Assembly: GCA_021442155.1 (NCBI GenBank)
Contig: CM038221.1
Coordinates: 147,675,601-147,739,600, forward strand
Direction: 5' to 3'
Source of the DNA: Cymbidium sinense
Taxonomy: Eukaryota; Streptophyta; Magnoliopsida; Asparagales; Orchidaceae
DNA: 64,000 nt
Below the pieces are notes generated by a model that was not told where the DNA came from, did no database searches, and saw only the letters and a program-made list of their open reading frames with translations. This document shows, piece after piece, positions 13,200 through 23,639 of this stretch; position 1 is the first letter of the stretch; each line of letters begins with the position of its first letter. Made by a program: the position numbers and the translations under genes.

Positions 13200-13503
13200 T
13201 AGAAGTTGAGCTGGTAGCCTATGCAGCTCGAATGTTTTGGTCCACAACGATGCGTTGTATCTTTGTCAAGATCCTTTGGTAGATTAATAATTTGAATTGC
13301 CTCAAAGGACAATTCTTGACATAGATGCCACATCCAATGCATAATTATTCAGAAATGAAAGCAATTCTTGAGGAAGATATGACCTCTATGCAAAGTTTGC
13401 ATGTTTTCACCACAGGACAACTCTTCTTGCACTCTTGGTGGCATTTCTGCGGCTTACACCGATCGGAACTGACGATGGCGATCCGAGTCAGTCTATCAGC
13501 CAT
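13200..13503 (-). pseudogene. ABCE1/RLI N-terminal (4Fe-4S) gene fragment
   Basis: From the ATG at 13,501-13,503 (- strand) the frame reads [18 protein letters not shown] and continues [15 protein letters not shown] and CIEV, the start of the ribosome recycling factor ABCE1 (RNase L inhibitor, RLI). The first iron-sulfur cysteine set is present. The second, CIGCGIYVKNCP, has Tyr in place of one Cys. A stop replaces a Glu codon just before it. Frameshifts then separate INLPKDLDKDTTH-like and FELHRLP-like pieces, and the similarity stops before the first ATPase domain. An intact protein is about 600 residues; only about 95 are covered. It runs directly into the lipase start, giving a chimeric pseudogene. 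Confidence 0.82.
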
Positions 13504-13980
13504 CTCGCCCCGCCAAACCAACTGATCCACAATTGAAAACCTGATCACACACGCTGTCGCAACGATTCCAAGGACTGATAAAGAGATCGAAGGCGCAAAC
13601 ACAGCGAATAAGAGATTGGAAGCACCGCCTCTCCCGGCTTTCCTCCTAAGTAGAAGCTCCTTCTCTTTCCGGGCAGCAGCGAAGCGGAGGAACTAAAGAA
13701 GGAGAACTTACGGTTTGGCTTGCGTGCGGCTTGGACGAGAGGGGGAGAAGGTGAGGGAACCGTTCAGTTGGACCCAGCAGAGCTCGACGCCTTGCGGTTG
13801 AGGGAAGAAATAAAGCCGAGTGGGGGGAACGGTTGCTCGGCTGGGAGGAGGTGGGATCGGTTGATGGACTTCGAATGCAAAGGGGGTGGAGGAAGTCGAA
13901 GCCTTGCGTTCCTTCTGGTGGGCTCGCGCGAGCAAAGGGATCGGGTCGTGCGTTTAGTCGGCCGTGAATAGGGAAATTAG
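13504..13980. other. GC-richer flank of the ABCE1 fragment
   Basis: The first 200 bases may be the 5' leader copied with ABCE1. The rest (13,720-13,980) is G-rich, with open frames on both strands that match nothing I know. Its style resembles the G-rich part of the LTR-like sequence at 53.7-54.15 kb, including the following ATTTTACG(C/A)C(A/G)ACATTA. Confidence 0.35.
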
Positions 13981-15495
13981 GGTAAATTTTGGGTTATTAA
14001 GAATAAATAGGCATTTTAAATTAATTTCATAAACATTTAATTAATCTTGATATAAATTTTACGCCAACATTAATATAGGGTTAATTTTGTTGCGTGCTAG
14101 AAAATCACCATAGATTAAAAGTTTACGCTTATTGTACAAATCCAAAGACACACACGCGATTTAAAGAGTGAAAGAAAATTCTAGAAATTTTAACATGAAA
14201 ACCCTCAAAAGAGGGAAAACTATAGGCCTACCCTAAAAGCTTCCACTATATATTTGTTTTGGAGTAAGTTTTCCGTAATGGATTACATAATCAGATAATG
14301 AGAAAAGGCGATAATGAGAATCCCAAAATCAAACAACAACATGATATATAGCCGTTGTCAGAATGTTGAAGTAGCAGATGATGGTGAAACGTATCGAACG
14401 GGTGGTCGATGAATGAATCGAGATGACGAAGGACGCGAATGACGAAGACGGCGACGCTGGCTGGTCGACAACCGCCGAGGTACAATGGTTTTGGAGGATT
14501 TTCAAGCTGCTCTATCCTCTCTCTTGCTCTTATATGAAGAATGAGCTATTTATAGATTGAAGGAGTGGTGTCTCAGAAATACATGCAAAATCAACCACTC
14601 TCCATCTGACGGCTCAAAATGATTCCTTTGATCATTTGATGTATTTTAAGTATTTGAAAGATCAAATGAAGTTATGAGATGGACTTGTTAGATCTAATCC
14701 GACGCCGATTTGATTATAAACACTTCATGTTTGAGAGTTATTTAGGGATTTAACGACATCGAGTTTCCAAGGATATTTTAAGTGCATCTAGTTTCAACTT
14801 GATAAGCTTGCTTTTAGCATCAAGATTCGTGCTTCGACTAGTAGTATTTTAAGTGGCATATCAGTTATATATGTTGATTCAAGATTATTCTGATGTTCCG
14901 GACTCAACGACGCAGTCCATTTCATGATCGGAGGTCATTTGGTTCAAGTCGGCGTCAAATCGAGTAGATTTCAGCTTAAAAATGCACATCACCGCTTCCA
15001 ATCGCTCGACATTTGCACAGACTTGTCCGAATTTAGTTCGAATAGTCTCACTTGATAGATTTTGATGTTTCAAAACTAACGTCACAATCAATTTCATGAA
15101 TGAAGATTGTTTGAGCATCGCTCCGACCTCAATATGCGTGTCAACACATCGATACCTTGATCGCTGATCGTGATTATACAATATTTATACCACCAATTTT
15201 GATGTCAACGGAAGTTGCTCATTCGATCAAAAGTTATTTGGGCATCGCCGCACCTCTAATATGCATATCGGCCACATTTGTAGCTCAATTGCTTGACGGT
15301 TGATCGTTAGATTATGCGATATATCCAATTTTGATCAACATGATGGTAGTCCGTTCATTGATCGGAGGTCATTTCGATTGATTTCAGTGATGTTTGGTGC
15401 ATCTCAGCTCCGACTTGCGAGCTATTACATCAAAAGTCCATCGAATTTGAATTTTGAGCTCGATTCGACTAATGTATCACGCATGGAGGTCAACA
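13981..15495. mobile_element. LTR-like repeat related to 53.1-55.14 kb
   Basis: The segment 14,920-15,495 matches 54,310-55,140 in order and orientation: GGTTCAAGTCGGCGTCAAAT, CTCGACATTTGCACAGAC, ATGTTTCAAAACTAACG and finally GCATGGAGGTCAACACCC. A reverse copy lies at 22,330-22,820. The phrasing (GATCGGAGGTCATTT, TTTCAGCTCCGATTTG) is typical of long Ty3/gypsy LTRs. I infer a decayed LTR. Its ends are not defined, and short open frames in it are not genes. Confidence 0.45.
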
Positions 15496-15731
15496 CCCAT
15501 AACTTTAATATTATTTGTAGGAAACTTTTCATTTCTAAATTTTATTGATAATTATATCAGAAAAACTTTGGCATACCTCAAAATAAAAAATTAGAGGCAT
15601 TTCGCTTTTAGTTCAACACCCATAACTTTAATATTATTTGTAGGAAACTTTTCATTTCTAAATTTTATTGATAATTATATCAGAAAAACTTTGGCATACC
15701 TCAAAATAAAAAATTAGAGGCATTTCGCTTG
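15491..15731. repeat. 123-bp near-perfect tandem duplication
   Basis: CAACACCCATAACTTTAATA starts at 15,491 and again at 15,614. The two units look identical through GAGGCATTTCGCTT. The first unit begins exactly where the LTR-like similarity ends. The near-identity indicates a recent duplication. Confidence 0.92.
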
Positions 15732-15894
15732 TTCTAAAGTTCTAAAGCAATGGTGGAGAATCAAAGTTGCTAAGAAATCATGGAGGAGAGTTTACATCTA
15801 TAATTTAAATATTATTGCAAGGAGAATGACATTAGATGACATTTGGTAGCATTATATTCAACACAAAAATGACAATGCTAAAGAAAGATTGAAC

Positions 15895-16080
15895 TACTCT
15901 TGATATGAGGCACAGTCAAAGGCTTATAAGCTCTTTAATCTAATAAAAAGGACATTGCATGTAAGGAGAGATATTGAGTTTCAAGAAGATGGATCATGTA
16001 ATAAATAAAATAATAAAGAGACCAATCTATTTGAAGAATAAGATTAAGCAAGAATTGAGAAAGATCCCAAGCTGTCATCT
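15895..16080 (+). pseudogene. Ty1/copia pol fragment (after integrase)
   Basis: The + strand frame near 15,903-15,995 reads SKAYKLFNLIKRTLHVRRDI and then EFQEDGS. This is the conserved copia motif between integrase and reverse transcriptase (usual form: KAYKLYNP, then RDVEFDE). It is followed by acidic residues and a stop. It is collinear with gag at 10.6 kb and reverse transcriptase at 17.9 kb. Confidence 0.7.
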
Positions 16081-17751
16081 TCTCTTACAAGTTTGGGTGG
16101 TTGCTATAAGAAAATATAACAATTTTAAAAGATTTTTATGAACTTTCATGATTGATAATTTTCAGCAAAAAATTTATTGGTTATAAAATTTTCTTGAATT
16201 ATGATTGTAAATTTTATCGACAATATTTAAATAAATAAATTGCCAAAAATGATAAGTTTTTAGCATAATATCTTCCATTAACCAACTTATTACAAGAAAA
16301 TTATATCTTTTGATAATTCACTTATTTCTTGAATAAGTTTTGTAGCCAAATGACTTTTACTCATTTTCTTATCATTTAAAATTGTAAGGTTCTATTTACC
16401 CTCCATGATGCCAAGGACTCTTATCTCCACTAATAAATCTTTGTTCTCTCACCTTATTTATCATTCATATTTTATCTTACATTTGTTTAATCTTTTTATT
16501 TATCTTCATTTACAAATAAATTGTTATTCTTCTTCCACTAAGCTTCCAAGATCATCACAAGCACTTCAACTATCCTCACCTTAAATCTACTCTCAAGGTA
16601 ACTCTTATTTTATGTGTGTGTGTGTGCGCGTGTTTTTTTTGTTGCTAATAATCTTTATTATCATAGCATTTAGATTTTTAGGGATTAAAATTTTTTATCT
16701 TTATGATTTATTAAAAATTATTATTTTTAGAGTTAATATTGGAATATGATATTTTTCATAAATTCATTTAAGTACATATAGGTAAATCATAATTAAATAG
16801 GACTCATTAACAATATTCTTACTTCAAAGGTGTTATCGATAATATTCTCTAAAACTTATTAATATCTTCTAATTATAGAGCATGGATGTTAGAATTCAAC
16901 TATCTTGGATGTATAATAGAATTCTTCTCTAATGAAAGTTATTATTAATTATATTTCTTTGTACATTTAGATTATTTATTTCTATTGCATGTCAATATCA
17001 TATAATCATTATAAAAGAAAAACTTAGTTGAATATAGTCTAAGCATAAGAAACAAGTCTTTTTAACATATAGCAAAGTGAAGGTAGATTTATGTAACTAA
17101 TGATTATTTTTAGAGTCATATTGGCAACATATATCGTCACATTACTTATTGACATCCGTGAAGGTGCTTCAATGATTTGTACATAGTTAAATGATGATCA
17201 AATTATTAAATGATAAAATATGATATTTGATTTAACTCACTCACAACTTGATATAATTTTATTAAATAAACTATTGAGGAGTCTCTTAATAGTGAGGATT
17301 GATAATTTATGATATGATGTGAGCAGATCAATAATCATTATGACAGTTGAACTAATTACTTTAAGATTTTATTTTATTTTTAGTTAGAATGTTAAGCATT
17401 AAAATAGGCCCTAATATGTACATGGAATAAAATTCAAACACTTTATCAAATTGCTAAGATATTTGCCAAACAGTTTGTTGATATTTATCAACAAATCTTT
17501 TTGACAACTTAACCAAAGATAGTTTCTAAAGGGCTATATGCTGGAAGTTATTGACAATCGATCCACTAATAAGTTCCAATGAATTGTAAATAGATATTAG
17601 TAATAACTAGTAGACTATTTTACTAGAAATCTACTAAAAACATCCTTGATCATAGAATTTTGTAAACTAAAAAGTTTTTTTAATGAGATATTTATTAAAG
17701 ATTAGTCCTTATCAAAAATCTTTTGAAAAGAATCTATATGTATATAAAGAG

Positions 17752-17789
<38 letters not shown>

Positions 17790-17860
17790 GTTATTTTCTC
17801 GTAGAGGAAAGATAATCTATGACAACAATTAACTAAAAGTTTAAGGGCCTATGAGTTAAC
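16081..17860. other. AT-rich insertion or decayed spacer in copia remnant
   Basis: No coding similarity is seen. It contains (TG)n at 16,612-16,630 and a GATA/GA microsatellite at 17,750-17,789. In a normal copia element the sequences on either side would be close together, so this may be inserted sequence. Confidence 0.4.
17750..17789. repeat. (GATA)n(GA)n microsatellite
   Basis: GATA units run into GA units over about 40 bases. Confidence 0.93.
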
Positions 17861-17884
17861 TAATGAGCTTGATCTCATTTATCT

Positions 17885-18265
17885 TGTTAATAAGGATTCA
17901 GTTTCATATGAAGAAGCTGTACATAGTAAAATATGTAGAAAAATTATGAATTAGAAGATTAATTCATAGACAAAATGATATAAAAGTGCTCAATTACACT
18001 TGTAAAACGTGCTGAAGTCATTAATGTTAAGTGAGTTTTCAAAGTAAAGAGAAATGTTAATGAATAAGTAAAAAAAATATAAAGTATGATTGGTAGGCAA
18101 ATGCCAAAAGAACAAGCTGGCATTCATTATGATGAGATGTTTACTAGCATTGACCATACAAAATCCAAAAACTTGATGCTATCTTGTGTGGTCCAAAATA
18201 ATCAAAAGATTTTATAAGATGTCAAATATGCTTTCTTAAATGATTTTTGTAAAGAAAAATTATGT
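17885..18265 (+). pseudogene. Ty1/copia reverse transcriptase remnant
   Basis: In order on the + strand there is DPVSYEEAVHSK (the EP.SY.EA motif), WVFKVKRN with the initial Trp codon now a stop (about 18,030-18,056), and then GIHYDEMFTSIDHTKSKNLM. DVKYAFLND follows, corresponding to the copia DVKTAFLNG block that carries the first catalytic Asp. Several stops and shifts interrupt it, and the downstream YVDD box is not recognisable. The protein would copy element RNA into DNA, but this copy is dead. Confidence 0.75.
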
Positions 18266-18479
18266 GTTTAATTATTTATTTTAGAATTGTGAAGCTTTTC
18301 TATTATGCAACAAGCTAGTTTATTACTACATTAATTATGGATCTTTTGATTATCCATGAAGTAAAATATTAATGCATCTTTGCTTATGAAGCAAAAAATG
18401 TTATAGCATTATTATGATATGCTGTTAACATGATTATTCAAGAAAATGAGCCTTCTTTTAGTTGAAGTTATATAAATTA

Positions 18480-18700
18480 ATATTGATATCAAATCAGCAA
18501 TCACATTAGCAAAAAAACTTAGTCCATCATGAAAGGAACAAGCATATCAATACTTAGTACCATTTCATTCATGAGCTTGAGAAAAAAAAAGAAGTTGATT
18601 ATATGAAGACACATGATTATGTTATAAATATCCTTATCATATCATTTTTATATGAAGACACATGATTATATTATAAATATCCTTATCATATCATTTGTCA
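18480..18700 (+). pseudogene. Ty1/copia RNase H remnant with 49-bp duplication
   Basis: IDIKSAITLAKKLSPS followed after a shift by YHFIHELEKKKEVDYMKTHD fits the copia RNase H end (usual: DNKSAIALAKNP, then HFIRE and VKT.DQ.AD). A 49-bp unit beginning TATGAAGACACATGATTAT is tandemly duplicated (18,602 and 18,651), so the last motif appears twice. Confidence 0.72.
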
Positions 18701-19674
18701 AGGAAACTATTCCAAAAAGATCTATTTAGAAAGAAGCATATAAGATGCTTAAGTTTATAGAAGTGTGATCAATACTTTTATCCTTTTATGCTTGCACATG
18801 TCGAATCATGTAATATATAATGAGTAGAGTATTATTTTCACAAGAATTAGAGTAAAATTATATATTAAATTATATTAAGTTATATATTAATCTCCTTAAA
18901 CCTAATTTTTATCTAACAAAATGTTAGTGCTAAATCTAAATTGTTATCTACTATTTTGCAAAATATTTAAAAATTAAATTTTTTATAGAAAAAAATATTT
19001 ATTTTTCTTAATATTAAAATAAGTACTCTAAATTTATGGAATCTTTTAGACTATGTATTATATTAAACTATATGGTGGATTAATTTAAAACTTATAGTGT
19101 CAACCAGGAGCAAAAGTTTTATACTTTCTATCTCTAGATAAGTATAATAAAACCCTTTACCTAATTTTTTGCCAAGTACAAATAAAACTTAATTAGTTGC
19201 CCATATTTTTTAAGTAATTTCAAATCTTAAAATAATCATATATTTAATGGCTATTTAGTTACCTCAACCTTCTAGCACATTAATGATTATTTAGTACATT
19301 TATTTACCTTTTTCCTACTTGTTCTTCTAGGATTCCATCGATATCTCTAGATCACACTTATTTTTAACATTGTAATTGCCAGATTACATGTAAATGAAAA
19401 ATGGGAAAAAGCAAAACATATTTTTTCAAAGCACAAATCATTTTATTATATTAATCCACAACAACGTTTAATATAACACAAACATACCAAATGTTCACAT
19501 AAGTTCAGAGTTAACATACTTAGTTCAACATTGTAGAAAATAAAACACAAACACATAAATATGTGTGAAAATACTAAAAATACAAAAAAAAAGAATAAAA
19601 GGAAATAGTACTTTTTTTTTGCCATTGTTGCACTTTCTCCTTGATCACCTAATTGTGATATCTTTCACACACTC

Positions 19675-19736
<62 letters not shown>

Positions 19737-21365
19737 TGCACACACCGCGCGTACGCACACACACACACCTGCACGCACACACACCGCAACACACACATGC
19801 ATACACATGTGCATAACACAACTCTTGAGTGGTACTCTCAAAATGCTCACTTCACTCTTATATATTCACTCACAGAAAAATAAGAAAGAAAGAAAAATAT
19901 CTGAAAAAAAATTCCTTTTGCCTTGTAAATGTGCCTTTTATATAGCTTATACATAGCCTTGGTAAGGTTTCCTGACAATCTTGTCATAACCACCGAGAAC
20001 TGCATGAAATCATTGTTGAACCATCATGAAATTACTCTCGTAGAGCCATAGCGCCTTGGCGCTGGTTCTATAGTGCCTAGGTGTTGAACTCTCTAATTTT
20101 TTTATTTTAAATTTTTTATTCTTGATGTTATAATGCAGTGTCTCGATGCTATAAATTTGGCATCGCAGCACTGTCTTCTATGTTCTACACAACCTTTTCT
20201 TCTAATACTAGCGCATCAACTTGTAAATATAGCTCCATGATGTTGTATTGTGATTCTGCATTTTCTTTTCTTTTCTAATAAAGAGTTTTTATCATAAACA
20301 CTTAAAATTATGAAAATAAATCATAAAATAATAAAATTGTTACTTAAAATGCATGCTAATTTAACTGAACTTTATCACTCATTAAAGTGCTAGAAAGCAA
20401 AACTAATTTTTTGATTAAGCATTCTAAAAATTGTATAAGAGTTATAATTATAAGAATCAAGTTATATTTATGAATGTTTTTAAAATAGCTAATGCATGCA
20501 TGAAGTAAACAAAAAATCATGAGTATACCTAGGATTAATTTTTATTTAAGGATGTGACACATAAGTAATTTGATCAAAATTTCTTATTTAAACTTGTAAT
20601 GTATATAAAAAACTCTATGGTGTCTTTATATATCTATTAAATATTTTGAAATAGTGATCATTGCGCCTTTCATTAATCGTAACTTATGTCAAAATTTGTG
20701 AAATGTTTTAGAAATATGTATCATACCATCAAAGATTTGACTTCAAAATATATAACTAACTGTAATGATTATAATAGTCAGAGATAATTGACAATCAGAT
20801 TTGAGTTTATCATTATCGCTACAAAATAAAATAAAAAAATAAAAAATAAAAATCTAGTTGTTATAATCATTGTCATCCCATTTACATATGTGCGGCAATT
20901 AAAACTGTTGTACTAATAGTGATTATAATCATTGCAATTCTATATTACTATATAATAAAAGAAATTATTACTGCTGCATTATTTGTTAATAGCAGTACAA
21001 TGATTATTTAAAATCTTAAATTTATGTAGATGGCATTAATTTTAATCGCCTTAAATAAGTATTATAATCATTACTAAATTTTACTTCATAACGGTTAAAA
21101 CAATCACAGTACACCCTAACCAGCAGTCTCAAGATCGCTGCAAAGGAAAAAAGCAATGGCAACGTTTGTGTGGAGGTTTCTGAACATCTATTATAGAAAT
21201 TATGATGATTTCAACCACTGTAAAATGGTGCCAATATTGCTGGCTTTATATATCAACTTCTCTCTAAGTATTCAAAATCTCTGCATGCATGATCTATATT
21301 AAGTTAATAACTTTTAAATGCCAAATTAAAGGGATAGAGAAGTATGGCTTCCCACGTTTTCCGGT
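18701..21365. other. AT-rich intergenic sequence before third MIR399
   Basis: No gene is supported. The stretch contains the (CA)n tract at 19,674-19,810. A region at 20,040-20,200 has several GCGCCTTGGCGC-like and TATAGTGCC phrases that look like decayed retroelement sequence. Confidence 0.45.
19674..19810. repeat. (CA)n microsatellite with degenerate tail
   Basis: A pure CA tract runs to about 19,730 and then becomes interrupted CACGCA/CACACC units. Open frames of His-Thr on + and Val-Cys on - are artefacts. Confidence 0.96.
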
Positions 21366-21371
21366 GAAGAG

Positions 21372-21483
21372 AAATTGCTGGAGAAATCTCCTTTGGCAGA
21401 AAGCATTTTACAGTCGCTCCACACCTGAGAGAGGAACTTGACGCACTTACAGCTCCTGCCAATGGAGAAGTTGCCCAGCTATC
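21372..21483 (-). ncRNA. MIR399: MIR399 precursor hairpin (third locus, variant mature)
   Basis: On the - strand the 5' arm (about 21,457-21,478) reads GGGCAACTTCTCCATTGGCA and the 3' arm (21,378-21,398) begins TGCCAAAGGAGATTTCTCC. Compared with canonical miR399, positions 16 and 17 are changed (GC to CT). The star arm keeps the canonical complement, so the duplex has extra mismatches at the 3' side of the mature strand. Flanks upstream match the first locus (shared CTTTAAATA box, GGATATGC site and GATTTGCAAATC block), so it is a duplicate of it. It may be a diverged but working copy or a decaying one. Confidence 0.85.
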
Positions 21484-21575
21484 AACTCTTCGCCATATCT
21501 CCAGCTCCTCTTCTCGTTCTTCATGGTAATACTTAAGACTCTCGACTTCGAGTCCATCAAAGGACTTCAGCCTCG

Positions 21576-21583
21576 TATTTAAA
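21576..21583 (-). promoter_or_regulatory. TATA-like box of third MIR399
   Basis: TTTAAATA on the - strand sits at the position homologous to the box at 6616-6628. Confidence 0.5.
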
Positions 21584-21598
21584 GGCATGGAAGCTAAG

Positions 21599-21629
21599 GA
21601 ATAAGCCAAAGCTTCGTTGCAGCATATCC
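21599..21629. promoter_or_regulatory. P1BS site of third MIR399, one kept and one lost
   Basis: GCATATCC at 21,622-21,629 matches GNATATNC. The partner site, GAATATGC at the first locus, is GAATAAGC here (21,599-21,606) and no longer matches. One PHR1 site therefore remains. Confidence 0.6.
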
Positions 21630-21758
21630 ACTAAATGAAACAAATCTATTGTATTTCACCACAATTGCCAGATACATTTATAAGAAAATTCTTTCATCAT
21701 TTTCTGACTATATCTATCGATTACCACGTACTAGAAAGTAACGAGGATTTGCAAATCT

Positions 21759-21824
21759 TATCAAATTACGATATAAATAGAACATTGTTTGGGAAGATCC
21801 AAAGAATGTACGAAGCATTGCACT

Positions 21825-21858
<34 letters not shown>

Positions 21859-22327
21859 CGAAAATATGATTCCTTTGCTCGAAAAGGATTAATAGTGGGC
21901 CAATGCATATATTTAGCATTTTACTAATGTAGTTGCATAAGGTGCAAGTTATTAGAAACCAGCAGTATTTCTACGTCCATATATAAGTAATTATGTTTTC
22001 TGATATATTCATTCTTTTGAGTGAAAAGTTATTGTAAAATAAATAATTTGTTTATGAAGTATAATTTTTTTTTACTATTTTGTTGGGAATAAATATGAAA
22101 ATTTTAAGATAGTTTACTTCATAGTTCATTTCTAAGAAAATATATAGTCAACATGTCGCATTTACTTTGCATGAATTTAGTCCATTTTAAAATGCATAAA
22201 ACCAAACAACCCACGTTAAAAAAGAAAAATTAAAAACATAATAATTCAATAACAAGGCAATAACATCTTGCAGAGAAGTTTTACAACACACTTGTATAGA
22301 GCAGGCAAGATTTTTCCAATTCGGATT
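21759..22327. repeat. Segment duplicated at 35,077-35,640 (copy A)
   Basis: From ATCAAATTACGATATAAATA to TTTTTCCAATTCGGA the two copies align in order with few differences. They include GTGGGCCAATGCATAT, CTACGTCCATATATAAGTAA and GAGAAGTTTTACA. Copy A lies directly upstream of the third MIR399 and is cut at 22,327 by LTR-like sequence. Both copies contain a (TA)n tract at the same place, about 30 bases here (21,826-21,856) and about 93 in copy B. Confidence 0.88.
21826..21856. repeat. (TA)n microsatellite
   Basis: A short TA tract. Its homologue at 35,145-35,238 is about three times longer. Confidence 0.93.
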
Positions 22328-22329
22328 GT

Positions 22330-22825
22330 GGACCAACATGTATGCTCCATTAGTCAAGTCGAGCTCACGTAATTCGACTTCAACCGATGCATCGAAGCTA
22401 AAATATCGGACGTCGCAACGAAATGGTCTCCGATTGATAACGGACTATCGCATTGATTCGAAATTGATCAATATACATATTTCACAATTCGACGGTCAAC
22501 CGATCAAGAATATATCGATGCACTTACACATATCGGAGTCGATTGCGGCGATGCGACGATCCGTTCATTGAAATTGATCACGCTGTTAGCGTCAAAATGT
22601 CGAAGCCTATCAAATGAGACTGTCCGCGCCCAATTCGAATGAGTTTGCACAAATGTCAAGCGGTCGGACGCGACGACGCGCAACATTGAACCAAAATTGG
22701 CGATTGATGAACCAAAGGTCTCGATCATTGAATTATGGAATGTCAAATTTACTTCAAAATGATACCCATATTGTGTGGGTTTAATTTCGACAAGATTTCG
22801 CACAAATCTCAATGCCATTGGGTCA
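22330..22825. mobile_element. Reverse copy of the LTR-like repeat at 14.9/54.3 kb
   Basis: Read on the - strand this gives the same blocks as 54,310-55,120: CATTTGATAGGCTTCGACAT, GCTAACAGCGTGATCAATTT, CGGTTGACCGTCGAATTGTG and GAGCTCGACTTGACTAATGG. It starts exactly where the duplicated segment (copy A) ends, so it was inserted after the duplication or marks its breakpoint. Open frames on both strands are incidental. Confidence 0.5.
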
Positions 22826-23058
22826 TACGAGGATAAAGAAACTTCTGATATTTATTTTTAACAAGATAAACAAGATGTTTATAACTAATTTTATTTTAGA
22901 ATAAATTTGAAATTGAATTGAGCCCTAAACAGCTTTAATTCCGCCTAATATTTTAAATATCCCACTCAATTTAATTTGGAAGGATAATTAAGCTATGATT
23001 AAAGCTCTTAAATCTCATTATTTCCTACCTAATATTGGGCTAACCGAATGACAACGGG
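22826..23058. other. AT-rich flank of the MULE insertion
   Basis: No gene is seen. It ends with the target site of the large Mutator-like element. Confidence 0.4.
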
Positions 23059-23067
23059 GTTCTTTAG
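23059..23067 (+). repeat. Target site duplication, left copy
   Basis: GTTCTTTAG is repeated exactly at 33,085-33,093. Nine bases is the size made by Mutator-superfamily transposases. Confidence 0.85.
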
Positions 23068-23288
23068 GAGAAAATATTACGTCTGAAGTCTGCACGTAGC
23101 TTTACGTGCGGACTCCAATCCTTGGCCGACGCGTGTCCATCATTTTTTTCCCGTTTTAGCGTTTAAAGGCTGGAGAATGACGACGTAAATAGACGGCCGA
23201 TTCACGATCATGTTTCACTACCTGGACCCGTCTCGTTCAAACATTGGGAGAAGAAGCATCGTTGGAATGTGCGGGAGGAATTTAAGAG

Positions 23289-23350
<62 letters not shown>
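23289..23350. repeat. (TA)n(GA)n microsatellite in left TIR
   Basis: About 24 bases of TA run into about 38 bases of GA. The right TIR has a TA tract at the matching place but no GA tract. Confidence 0.95.
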
Positions 23351-23353
<3 letters not shown>

Positions 23354-23639
23354 AGGGTGTATTTTTTCTTGCAAACCGAGCTTAGAGAGAGAAATAGAAA
23401 ATATAATTTTCTTTTTATGAAAGAACCATGAAAATGGAGAACGAATTTGGAAGTTATGACCTTGAGAAAATAGAGACCAATTTAGCTGAGGATGTATTAA
23501 ATAAAAATTCAGCGGTAATTTTTTTCAACCGTTGTATACATAGAATTTTTTTACAGTTTGTTAATGTTATTCTTTGAAATTCTTTTATTTAATGTATATT
23601 TCCTACACTATTTGGAGTTCTTTGCAAGAGGACTTTGCT

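Noticed and set aside
19565..19850. His-Thr and Val-Cys rich frames
   Set aside because: Produced by the (CA)n microsatellite on the two strands.
21304..21609. 101-codon frame on the - strand
   Set aside because: It overlaps the third MIR399 hairpin and promoter, has no protein similarity, and is explained by the non-coding RNA.
23087..23114. Small hairpin AGTCTGCACGTA/TACGTGCGGACT as a separate element or terminator
   Set aside because: It is part of the MULE's left terminal repeat, is not kept in the right arm, and has no independent ends.
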